Shown: in pieces, positions 35,501 to 42,216 of the stretch
Numbering within the stretch: the stretch's first letter is position 1
Layout: each line of letters starts with the position of its first letter
Source: Micrococcaceae bacterium
GTDB taxonomy: Bacteria; Actinomycetota; Actinomycetes; Actinomycetales; Micrococcaceae
Direction: 5' to 3'
DNA length: 60,552 nucleotides
Assembly (NCBI GenBank): GCA_013393415.1
Contig: JABXHI010000062.1
Location: forward strand, 1 to 60,552
The notes under the pieces: model-generated
What the model was told of the DNA's origin: nothing
The model's input: the letters and a program-made list of their open reading frames with translations, nothing else
Database searches by the model: none
Position numbers and translations under genes: made by a program

Positions 35501-35955
35501 CGTCCAAGACCGATGACTGGTCGATTGCCGATGACGGCACGGTCACCTCCGGCGGTATCGACCTAGAAGCAGCCGAATACACGCTGTCCACCGTCGTCGA
35601 AGATGATCCAGACAACCCGGAGACAGCCGTAGCCGTCATTCCATCGGGCTTCGTGATTCTCAACACCGCGGTCGACGATGCGTTGGCCGCCGAAGGTGCA
35701 GCCCGCGACGTCATCCGAGCCGTACAATCGGCCCGGCGTGATGCAGCCCTGAACGTCTCGGACCGTATACACACGGTCATCACCGGTCCGACACCCGTCA
35801 TCGAAGCCATCAGCGCACACGAGGCGCTGATCAGCAATGAAACGCTGTCCCTCCAGGTGACGTTTGAGGCGACCGATACGCCCGACCCACGCGAATCAGC
35901 GGCCGAAGACGCCACGAAAGCAGTAGAAGTCACCGTGCAGAAAGTCGACGCCTAA
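32575..35955 (+). CDS. ileS: Isoleucyl-tRNA synthetase, type 2
   Basis: 1126 residues, typical of the long eukaryote-like IleS (type 2), which is known to be little affected by mupirocin. The HIGH-type motif is H-Y-G-H within G-L-P-H-Y-G-H; G-W-D-T-H-G-L-P-A-E-L-E follows. The editing domain CP1 lies at about 200-420 and K-M-S-K-S-L-Q-N-Y near residue 680. A C-terminal extension of about 400 residues is helical with a beta region. GTG start 6 nt after AAGGAAGG, the site controlled by the T-box. The stop overlaps the folC ATG (TAATG). Confidence 0.96.
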   Translation: MYPLASSHPQWVKSGSTPSTPNLPAIEESILKYWDEDGTFKASIDNRPAEIDGENNEFVFYDGPPFANGLPHYGHLLTSYVKDLVARYQTQQGRRVERRFGWDTHGLPAELEAMKQLGMTDKAEIEEMGIDKFNDACRASVLEYTQEWEEYINRMGRWVDFENDYKTLNPSFMESVIWAFKTLHERNLTYRGFRVLPYCWNDETPLSNHELRMDDDVYKMRQDPSVTIQFKITGLPDNPDLVPAGGATQDIADALTGVGVLAWTTTPWTLPTNASVAAGPDIEYAIVPVVAAEVDTFSAQKVLLATDRVGAHAKVLGYDDADAAVEAISATYSGAQLAGLVYEPLFTYFADAETYGTENAFRILTDDYVSTEDGTGLVHQAPAYGEEDQRVNEAHGIPVILSVDEGAKFLPLFADESVSGGALKDIAGVQVFEANRTIIRALRAQGSLLGEQSYDHSYPHCWRCRTPLIYRAITSWYVKVTDFKDDMLAHNEDINWIPGNVKHGQFGKWLENARDWSISRNRYWGSPIPVWESDDPNYPRLEVYGSLDEIQEAFGTLPRNAEGEIDLHRPWIDELVRPNPDDPTGKSMMRRVEDVLDVWFDSGSMPYAQVHYPMKNKEWFDTHNPADFIVEYIGQTRGWFYTMHVLGTALFDRPAFNNVISHGIVLGSDGNKMSKSLQNYPDVNEVLDRDGSDAMRWFLMASPILRGGNLIVNEEGIREAARQAILPAWNVWHFFSLYANSATDGGNRPGGYEAQLRYESTDPLDQYILAATGTMLREVKAALDDYNVSGATVTIRSYMDTMTNWYIRRSRQRFFAEDTQALDTLYTVLESFIRAAAPLMPMVAEEIWRGLTGGRSVHLTDYPDADLFPSGDAAVQLQETMELVRTIASSASSLRKGANRRVRLPLAELTVVVPHIERFTDAFTDILSDELNLKHIKLVDVAKTSAEDFGISQQLTVNARAAGPRLGKSVQTVIKASKTDDWSIADDGTVTSGGIDLEAAEYTLSTVVEDDPDNPETAVAVIPSGFVILNTAVDDALAAEGAARDVIRAVQSARRDAALNVSDRIHTVITGPTPVIEAISAHEALISNETLSLQVTFEATDTPDPRESAAEDATKAVEVTVQKVDA

Positions 35956-37433
35956 TGTTTGAAACCGCCGAACAGGTCTATGAACACCTGTTATCGCGGG
36001 CTCCCGAAAATAAAATGGAGCCCCGAATGCAACCCATGCGCGATGTCATGGCATTACTGGGCGACCCCCAGGACAGCGCACCGGTCATTCACTTGACCGG
36101 AACCAACGGCAAAACCACGACGGCTCGCATCATCGAACAGGTGCTCATTGCCCACGGTCTGCGAACCGGGCGCTACACCTCGCCGCATTTGTCGCACGTC
36201 ACAGAACGCATCACGCTGGACGGCCAACCCGTTGAAGACGAGACGTTTGTTCGTATCTACAATGAGATCGCACCGCTAATCGACATCATTGATGCCCAAC
36301 TCGAGGAAGCCGGAGAACAAAAACTCACCTACTTCGAAACGGTCACCGCACTAGGCTTTGCGATTTTCGCCGATGCACCCGTGGACGTAATGGTCCTGGA
36401 AGTCGGTCTGGGTGGAATTACCGATGCCACCAATGTCGCCGACGCTCAAGTCTCGGTGGTCACACCGATTGCGGTTGATCACGCCGATTTACTTGGGGAC
36501 ACCCCGGGTGTCATTGCCGTGGAAAAAGCCGGCATCATCAAAGAGGACGGTTTCCTTGTCTCGGCAGCCCAAGAGCCAGAAGCAGCACAGGTGCTCTTGG
36601 ACGCAGCCCGGGAAAAGCAGGTCAACTTCCGATTTGAGAACGTTGAATTTGGGGTCACCGACCGTTCGGTGGCGGTGGGCGGACAACAGGTGTCGATACA
36701 GGGCATCGCCGCTGAATATAACGGCCTGTTCCTGCCATTACACGGTGCCCACCAGGTGCAAAATCTGGCCGTGGCCATCGCTGGACTGGAAGCATTTCTT
36801 GGCGCCGGAGAGCAGCCATTGGACCAGGATGTGCTCCAAGACGGTCTTGCGCAGGTCACCAGCCCAGGCCGTCTTGAATTATTGCGCACCAACCCGTCGC
36901 TGGTCATTGACGCCGCACATAATCCGCAGGGGATTGAAGCCACCGCTACCACGTTGCGTGAGACCTTCAATTTCTCGGCACTGGGTCTTGTGGTTGGTGT
37001 TCTTGACGACAAGGACGCGCTGGGGATCCTGACCGCACTTTTCGACCACTTCGGTGACGAGATTGAACACTTGGCGATCACCAAGTCGAACTCACCGCGT
37101 GCTATCGAACCCGAACAACTGACCGAAATTGCCTTAGACGCGGGCTGGGACGAAGACCAGCTGTTCACGACCCAATCAGTAGTTGATGCTATGGCCTGGG
37201 CGGTTCGCGGTGTGCGTGACATTGACGCCCGCGTGCAAGAAGCCGGCCGGTCACTGACCGCAGGCACCGGGGGAGCGGGGGTACTGGTCACCGGTTCCAT
37301 TACGCTGGTGGGCCAGGTCCGCGAACTGCTCGGGGCCGAGACTGAAAGTCCCGACGCTTCAGTAGAAGTCGCCGAACACGACGACTTCAGCACCTTCTTT
37401 GACGATGATAAGGAGGAGGACGATGAGTCCTGA
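35955..37433 (+). CDS. folC: Bifunctional dihydrofolate/folylpolyglutamate synthase
   Basis: 492 residues. Adds glutamates to folates and/or dihydropteroate. The ATP-binding P-loop is T-G-T-N-G-K-T-T-T at about 50-58, followed by T-S-P-H-L in the folate loop, and E-V-G-L-G-G-I-T-D-A-T-N is the second signature. The C-terminal Mur-ligase-like domain begins near 310 and has D-A-A-H-N-P-Q-G. An acidic C-terminal tail is extra. Coupled to ileS (TAATG) and overlapping the next gene by 11 nt. Confidence 0.95.
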   Translation: MFETAEQVYEHLLSRAPENKMEPRMQPMRDVMALLGDPQDSAPVIHLTGTNGKTTTARIIEQVLIAHGLRTGRYTSPHLSHVTERITLDGQPVEDETFVRIYNEIAPLIDIIDAQLEEAGEQKLTYFETVTALGFAIFADAPVDVMVLEVGLGGITDATNVADAQVSVVTPIAVDHADLLGDTPGVIAVEKAGIIKEDGFLVSAAQEPEAAQVLLDAAREKQVNFRFENVEFGVTDRSVAVGGQQVSIQGIAAEYNGLFLPLHGAHQVQNLAVAIAGLEAFLGAGEQPLDQDVLQDGLAQVTSPGRLELLRTNPSLVIDAAHNPQGIEATATTLRETFNFSALGLVVGVLDDKDALGILTALFDHFGDEIEHLAITKSNSPRAIEPEQLTEIALDAGWDEDQLFTTQSVVDAMAWAVRGVRDIDARVQEAGRSLTAGTGGAGVLVTGSITLVGQVRELLGAETESPDASVEVAEHDDFSTFFDDDKEEDDES

Positions 37434-37911
37434 GGAACACACGACGCCAGGCAAAGAATCATGGCGTCCTGAACGTGAAACGAAAAGCCAACGCGAGTGG
37501 CAGCCCGGCCAGCAGAAGAAGCAACGCTCCATCTTCGTGCTCTTTACCGCCACCGTCTTATTGGGTGAAGCCTTTGTCATTGCGTTTTTCGGTCTGATGC
37601 TGTTCGGGCTCCACCAAGACAACGGTGGTGTGTGGATGCTGGTCGGTAGCCTCGTGCTCGCCGTGATCGCCGGCGCCACCGCACGGATGGTGACCAAACC
37701 ACTGGGTATCGCCATCGGGTGGATCATCCAAGTGCTGCTCATCGCTTCCGGGTTTTTGGAACCATTCGGATTCTTTGTTGGCATCGCATTTGCACTGGCC
37801 TGGTGGTATGCCGTGGTCAAAGGAAAACAGATCGATATAGACAATCAGAAACGCGCCGCAGAGCAAGCAGCCTGGGAGCGTGAACATGGTGTGGAAACAG
37901 ACACCGATTAG
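37423..37911 (+). CDS. DUF4233 membrane protein
   Basis: 162 residues. A polar N-terminus (E-S-W-R-P-E-R-E-T-K-S) precedes four hydrophobic segments at about 40-65, 70-90, 97-118 and 120-140; the tail is charged. This matches the DUF4233 family, found between folC and ndk in many actinobacteria. Function unknown. The ATG lies in the folC end with AGGAGGA 5 nt upstream, so it belongs to the ileS-folC operon. Confidence 0.85.
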   Translation: MSPEEHTTPGKESWRPERETKSQREWQPGQQKKQRSIFVLFTATVLLGEAFVIAFFGLMLFGLHQDNGGVWMLVGSLVLAVIAGATARMVTKPLGIAIGWIIQVLLIASGFLEPFGFFVGIAFALAWWYAVVKGKQIDIDNQKRAAEQAAWEREHGVETDTD

Positions 37912-37972
37912 GTATGATCATGTACGGCAACGCACACCGCGTTCGCCGAAGCATCTGATGAATGAGGTAGTT

Positions 37973-38392
37973 ATGAGCCAGCCCGAACGCACACTTGTAC
38001 TCGTAAAGCCCGATGGTGTGGAACGTGGCCTTACCGGCGAAATACTGTCGCGTATTGAGCGTAAGGGTTACCAGATCGTCGAACTGAACATGCTCAATGC
38101 GACCCCTCAGATGCTCGCCGTGCACTACGAAGAACACGAGGGCAAAGAATTCTTTGAACCGCTCGTGAACTTCATGGCCTCAGGTCCGATTGTCGCCGCA
38201 ATTGTCGAAGGCGAACGTGTGATTGAAGGAATCCGAGTACTAGCCGGCATATCAGATCCAACGCTGGCCGAACCAGGGACCATCCGCGGTGACCTTGGCC
38301 GCGACTGGGGCGAAGGCGTGCAAAAAAATCTCATTCACGCCTCCGATTCCACGTTGTCAGCTCAACGTGAGATGGACATTTGGTTCGGCTAA
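37973..38392 (+). CDS. ndk: Nucleoside-diphosphate kinase
   Basis: 139 residues, the usual size of bacterial Ndk. It equilibrates NTP and NDP pools by a ping-pong mechanism through the phospho-His, here in the N-L-I-H-A-S-D-S motif. Early L-V-L-V-K-P-D-G-V-E-R-G-L and R-G-D-L-G-R are further signatures. GAGG lies 7 nt before the ATG. TATGAT at 37913 could be its own -10 box. A strong terminator follows. Confidence 0.96.
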   Translation: MSQPERTLVLVKPDGVERGLTGEILSRIERKGYQIVELNMLNATPQMLAVHYEEHEGKEFFEPLVNFMASGPIVAAIVEGERVIEGIRVLAGISDPTLAEPGTIRGDLGRDWGEGVQKNLIHASDSTLSAQREMDIWFG

Positions 38393-38409
38393 GAACAACA
38401 GCTTTTATA

Positions 38410-38442
38410 GTGCAGGCACCGGTACAAAATCGGTGCCTGCGC
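38410..38442. terminator. Terminator between ndk and the nitrilase gene
   Basis: A 10-12 bp stem (38410-38421 with 38431-38442) with a 9-nt loop, followed by TGCCTTTAT. Lies between convergent genes. Confidence 0.75.
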
Positions 38443-38455
38443 TGCCTTTATGGGG

Positions 38456-39484
38456 TTACATATCTATCGGTGTCGGTTCAGTATCGAGTGCACTAGAAGA
38501 CAGATTCTCTTCATGCCAGGATGCTTGAGGCAGTTTTTGCGTTTGTACTACTGGAGCCTGTGGCCGGTTATCAAATAACAGGGCAGTAACATCCGGCCGC
38601 GAGTAGTGTCCAGCGGGATCAAGAGTGAGTTTGGCGGCTTCTATGGCCCCGAAATCCAGGTCCGCGAAGACGAGGCCTTCTGTTGCAGGGTCTAAAGGTT
38701 CAGTTAGCAACGTCGAATCAGGTCCATATGCACGGGCGTATCCACCGCCACCCGTGTAGACCGGGCTAGGCTTTCCCCCAACCGTGGGGAATGCCATAGC
38801 TCCTTCATCAGACATGATCTGTGTCGCCGTAATGACAAACGTGCCGCCTTCGAGCGCATAGGTTTGTGAACATGCCATGATCGTTTCCGGACTGAGCGCG
38901 GGCACATCTCCCATCACGCCTAGACATGGCCAACCTGCCACATGGATCTGCTGGTTTTGTGTGTACATCGCATACTTCGTGAGGGGCTGCAGATGTTCGA
39001 AACAGTTTAAAGCCCCTATTCTCCCAAGAGCCGTGTCGACAACTCTGATACCACTGCCATCTGACTCTCCAAATAGGGTTCGTTCAACATGGGTCGGCTT
39101 AAGCTTACGCCGATGCAGTACAATCTCGCCGGTCTCGTCGATGATAATTTGAGCCATGTAGAGTGAGCCACCGTCTTTCTCACTGAAGCCTAATACAACG
39201 CTGATTGAGTATTGGCTAGCTGCCTCACGGATCTTTCGGATTTGGTCGCTGTCAATGCTCATCGAATTGGCACGGTAACGCGCCACAAAATCCATTTGTT
39301 CGAATACGGAATGTGACCACAGAAAGACTGGATACCCTGGAATCCACGTTTCCGGAAAAGCAATTAACTGCGCGCCACCTTCGGAGGCTTCACGCATTAG
39401 GTCGATAGTCTTATCGGTTGTGGCATCAAGATCCAACCAAACGGGCTCGGCTTGGACTGCTGCGACTCGTACTGTCTCGTTCAT
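38456..39484 (-). CDS. Nitrilase (carbon-nitrogen hydrolase)
   Basis: 342 residues. The Glu-Lys-Cys triad is E45 (A-F-P-E-T-W), K129 (R-K-L-K-P-T-H) and C161 (A-L-N-C-F-E-H-L-Q-P); the last is the aliphatic-nitrilase signature C-[WF]-E-H. Such enzymes turn nitriles into carboxylates and ammonia. No aldoxime dehydratase or amidase is adjacent. The start at 39484 is preferred because GAGGAG lies 5 nt upstream. It is divergent from an AraC regulator that probably controls it. The intergenic region holds a phased direct repeat. Confidence 0.92.
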   Translation of the reverse strand: MNETVRVAAVQAEPVWLDLDATTDKTIDLMREASEGGAQLIAFPETWIPGYPVFLWSHSVFEQMDFVARYRANSMSIDSDQIRKIREAASQYSISVVLGFSEKDGGSLYMAQIIIDETGEIVLHRRKLKPTHVERTLFGESDGSGIRVVDTALGRIGALNCFEHLQPLTKYAMYTQNQQIHVAGWPCLGVMGDVPALSPETIMACSQTYALEGGTFVITATQIMSDEGAMAFPTVGGKPSPVYTGGGGYARAYGPDSTLLTEPLDPATEGLVFADLDFGAIEAAKLTLDPAGHYSRPDVTALLFDNRPQAPVVQTQKLPQASWHEENLSSSALDTEPTPIDM

Positions 39485-39566
39485 TGTCACTCCTCAGTGC
39501 TACGGATATTTCGTCTAAGTAAGTATCTCCAATGCTATGATCAGAGTCACCTCCTGTCGTTAGCGT

Positions 39567-39595
39567 TTTCTGCACGCTAGCTAACAATTTCTGCA
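39567..39595. promoter_or_regulatory. Direct repeat, candidate AraC operator
   Basis: TTTCTGCA occurs at 39567-39574 and 39588-39595, a 21-bp repeat (two helical turns), as expected for an AraC-family dimer site. It overlaps an inverted repeat, GTTAGC (39559-39564) with GCTAAC (39580-39585). Located in the nitrilase/araC intergenic region. Confidence 0.5.
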
Positions 39596-39641
39596 ATTGC
39601 TCGGTTATCGGACCGAGGGGCACGCACTGAAAGGAAACGCG

Positions 39642-40562
39642 ATGACGGAACTGTCAGTCAGTGATATTCATGACTGGGAGATCGTGTCGAGTCAAGCCTT
39701 CGTACCGCTGCGATGTACTCAGGGAGGACCTGGTTTTCACGCTTCGTTACACAACACAAAGCTATCGAACGAGGTATCGCTGTCGCATATTCGTTCCAAT
39801 CAAGTCCATGTGGAACGGACTGAGTCGCTTGCACGCCGCAGTGAGCATAATGATCTGTTGCTGTCAGTCCAAGTTCGGTCCACGAGTTATGTTCATCAGC
39901 ATCACCGCACCGCTGTAGTGGCACCTGGCAGCGCCGTCTTGTACGAAGCGAATCGCCCGTACACGCTGGATCATCGCTCCCGGGATCAGGAGCTGCTTGT
40001 CTTAAAGATCCCTCGAGATGCACTTGAGCTTACGGAAAATCGTGTTAGTCAGCTATGTGCGCGTGCATTTGAACCTTCCGTGCCAGGCGTGTCGGCACTT
40101 GGAGGGCTCCTATACGGCATTTCCCGAGAGCACACTCAAGCCAGCTCAACAGTCGGCTCTACATTTGTCCACACCAGCACATCGTTGCTCAGGAGTGTTT
40201 TGCGCACTGCGCTGTATCAACGGGAGTTTTCATGGGACTCAGACCCGTCAACGTTGGAGATCCTGAAAAGCTACATTCATGAGCACTTTCGCAACCCGGA
40301 ATTATCAGTTGAGCGCCTAGCAGCAGCTCATCACATCTCTGTTCGGAAACTCCATCTCACGTTTCGTGCCGTTGAAGATACGCCTGGACGTTATCTGCGG
40401 GAAGTACGCTTAGGTCATGCTGCGCGGATGCTTGCGCAACGAGGCACCACAAATCTCAGCGTCGCGTCAATTGCCCGTCGGGTGGGTTTTGAGAGTCCAG
40501 CAACTTTTAGCAGGAGCTTCCGAACGATGTTCGGGTGTGCACCTATCCACTGGGAAGGATAA
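39642..40562 (+). CDS. AraC-family transcriptional regulator
   Basis: 306 residues. N-terminal AraC-binding-like domain (about 1-190) with beta-rich stretches; C-terminal double HTH (about 205-305) shows L-S-V-E-R-L-A-A-A-H-H-I-S-V-R-K-L-H and S-V-A-S-I-A-R-R-V-G-F-E-S-P-A-T-F-S-R-S-F-R, the standard AraC DNA-binding signature. AAAGGA lies 6 nt before the ATG. Divergent from the nitrilase gene, so nitrile-related induction is inferred. The effector is not evident. Confidence 0.9.
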   Translation: MTELSVSDIHDWEIVSSQAFVPLRCTQGGPGFHASLHNTKLSNEVSLSHIRSNQVHVERTESLARRSEHNDLLLSVQVRSTSYVHQHHRTAVVAPGSAVLYEANRPYTLDHRSRDQELLVLKIPRDALELTENRVSQLCARAFEPSVPGVSALGGLLYGISREHTQASSTVGSTFVHTSTSLLRSVLRTALYQREFSWDSDPSTLEILKSYIHEHFRNPELSVERLAAAHHISVRKLHLTFRAVEDTPGRYLREVRLGHAARMLAQRGTTNLSVASIARRVGFESPATFSRSFRTMFGCAPIHWEG

Positions 40563-40576
40563 AAAGTCCTGTTTGC

Positions 40577-41215
40577 CTAAAGACCATGGATCGGTTCAAC
40601 CACCTGGTCGCCAACGAAAAGCGCCTTAATCGAACCACGTTCTAAAATGTTTGTCAGCAGAAACTTGGTGGGCCGCATGAGGGCGATCCGTTCTGCTGCG
40701 GCATCGTCGAGGATGGATTGGATACTGCACCACTCGGCATGTGTGGCCTCAGTGGTGATATTTTCTGGCAGCACATCCTCATCTGGTGTAGCTATATAGA
40801 AGAACGTATCGAAGCGTTTCGGATACCCCACCGGTGTGATGAGGTTCGCCCACGGATGCATGAGATCTGGTTGGAGCCTCGCGCCGGTTTCTTCTTCCAC
40901 TTCACGCAGTCCCGTGCGTAACATCATCGATGAATTGGTAAACGCTTGGTTCGCGTGCTGCGATGCTAGCGAGGTCTTCTGCCAGCCATGTACATGTGTG
41001 TTCAGTACCGGACGAGCCGCTGTACCAAAATCAAAGTCGGCATCTTCGGCATCGGTGCGACCTCCGGGAAACACTACGGCACCTGCAGCAAAGTCCATCG
41101 TGGTTGCCCGATGCTGTACATAGACTTCTAAGGTGTTTGCTGCTTGACGCAGCATAATGACCGATGCGGCATGTCTGGCCTCGACATATGGGTGGGTCAA
41201 TTCTGGTCGAGGCAT
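40577..41215 (-). CDS. NUDIX hydrolase
   Basis: 212 residues. The Nudix box is split by an insertion: G-A-V-V-F-P-G-G-R precedes about 45 residues, and R-E-V-E-E-E-T-G carries the metal-binding glutamates. This long-insertion layout resembles the NUDT7/NUDT19 group, whose members act on CoA or related diphosphates; that specificity is inferred and weak. The start is uncertain: an ATG at 41266 would overlap the VKOR stop by 20 nt, and no clear Shine-Dalgarno precedes either. Convergent with the AraC gene (14 nt apart). Confidence 0.82.
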   Translation of the reverse strand: MPRPELTHPYVEARHAASVIMLRQAANTLEVYVQHRATTMDFAAGAVVFPGGRTDAEDADFDFGTAARPVLNTHVHGWQKTSLASQHANQAFTNSSMMLRTGLREVEEETGARLQPDLMHPWANLITPVGYPKRFDTFFYIATPDEDVLPENITTEATHAEWCSIQSILDDAAAERIALMRPTKFLLTNILERGSIKALFVGDQVVEPIHGL

Positions 41216-41246
41216 GGCATTGAATGTGTTGGCGTCCAAAGGTGTC

Positions 41247-41864
41247 CTAAAACATTGCTTCGCCAAAGCGGAGCAAGATCGATGCGCCGATCACCACGTA
41301 TAACAAGATGATCGTCGGCCAGGCGGCCGTCGTTATTATCATCTTCGTTCGTGGTGTGACTTTGATCAAGTCGTGGCAGACATTGCGGGCAAAAATCAGA
41401 ATCGCGGCCGGGATCGTGACGGCCCATACGATCATGCAATACAGACACAGCGTGTTGATACTGTAAACAGCCTGGGTCCAGAGCCATAAGCAGAAGATCA
41501 TCGCCAGCGTGAGTCCGATGGATGTGGCATGCCACCACCAGTTTGAAAAACGGGCACCACCCATAATCGCCATCCCGATCGTGATGACGATCGCGAATCC
41601 AATGAGCCCAATAAATTGGTTGGAGAACCCAAAGAGGGAGGCCTGCCAGGACTGCATGACTGTGCCACATGAGACCCATACATTGACATCACACGAGGTG
41701 ACATACGCGGGATCCATCCAAAGTTGGACACGCTCATAGGTCAACACCAAGGTGGCAATCATGCCGACCACTCCGGTGATCAGCAATAGAATTGCTGTTC
41801 CAAAACTGTAGGCGTACCAGGGGCGCGACGCAACGTCACTCGTATCTTTTATGGCGGTATTCAC
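41247..41864 (-). CDS. Vitamin K epoxide reductase-family protein
   Basis: 205 residues with about five hydrophobic segments. The membrane CxxC pair is C140-L-Y-C143 and the loop pair is C58 and C66 (S-C-D-V and S-C-G-T), the pattern of bacterial VKOR. VKOR reoxidises a DsbA-like partner using quinone, so the family supports disulfide formation outside the cytoplasm. N-terminal about 20 residues are polar and probably cytosolic. Leaderless: TATACT 7 nt before the GTG. The adjacent NUDIX gene follows on the same strand. Confidence 0.88.
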   Translation of the reverse strand: MNTAIKDTSDVASRPWYAYSFGTAILLLITGVVGMIATLVLTYERVQLWMDPAYVTSCDVNVWVSCGTVMQSWQASLFGFSNQFIGLIGFAIVITIGMAIMGGARFSNWWWHATSIGLTLAMIFCLWLWTQAVYSINTLCLYCMIVWAVTIPAAILIFARNVCHDLIKVTPRTKMIITTAAWPTIILLYVVIGASILLRFGEAMF

Positions 41865-41871
41865 AGGGCCG

Positions 41872-41877
41872 AGTATA
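41872..41877 (-). promoter_or_regulatory. -10 box of the VKOR gene (leaderless)
   Basis: TATACT on the minus strand, 7 nt before the GTG at 41864; the best consensus match among the leaderless sites. Confidence 0.65.
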
Positions 41878-42216
41878 AGGCCGGAAGCTGAGAATTAGAG
41901 TCTAATGGCGAGTTTTTGCGCAAAGTATGTCACAATAGTGGAGACCTCTACGGGCACGCACACCCGTTTGGTCCTGCGGAAGCTTTATGGCTTGCGGTTG
42001 CGACGGTAGATTCCATCATAGTGAAAAGGATGTTGAATCCCCCGACTGCGAGCACCTGAAGTTTTTGAATTGTCTTGGACGCTTCTGCTGGCTCCGGCAC
42101 AGACCGGTTCATATTAGGCTTTTTCGTAGTGCGTATAAGCCAATGCGGCGTACGCACAACCGGATTCGGTCTAACCGTGATGAGTGCGGATCACGCTTAG
42201 GCCCGGGAGGCGCAGC
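41878..42216 (+). other. Long region upstream of the RNase E/G gene
   Basis: About 340 bp without a recognisable gene. It begins beside the VKOR promoter and ends with GGGAGG 6 nt before the RNase start. It could be a long 5' leader, as RNase E mRNAs often have and use for feedback. No promoter was identified with confidence and no strong hairpin or T-run stands out. Confidence 0.4.

Noticed and set aside
35157-35933. Minus-strand frame of 258 codons opposite ileS
   Set aside because: Ser-rich antisense shadow of the ileS C-terminal region.
36479-37462. Minus-strand frame of 327 codons opposite folC
   Set aside because: Ser/Thr/Ala-rich antisense shadow of a well-supported folC gene.
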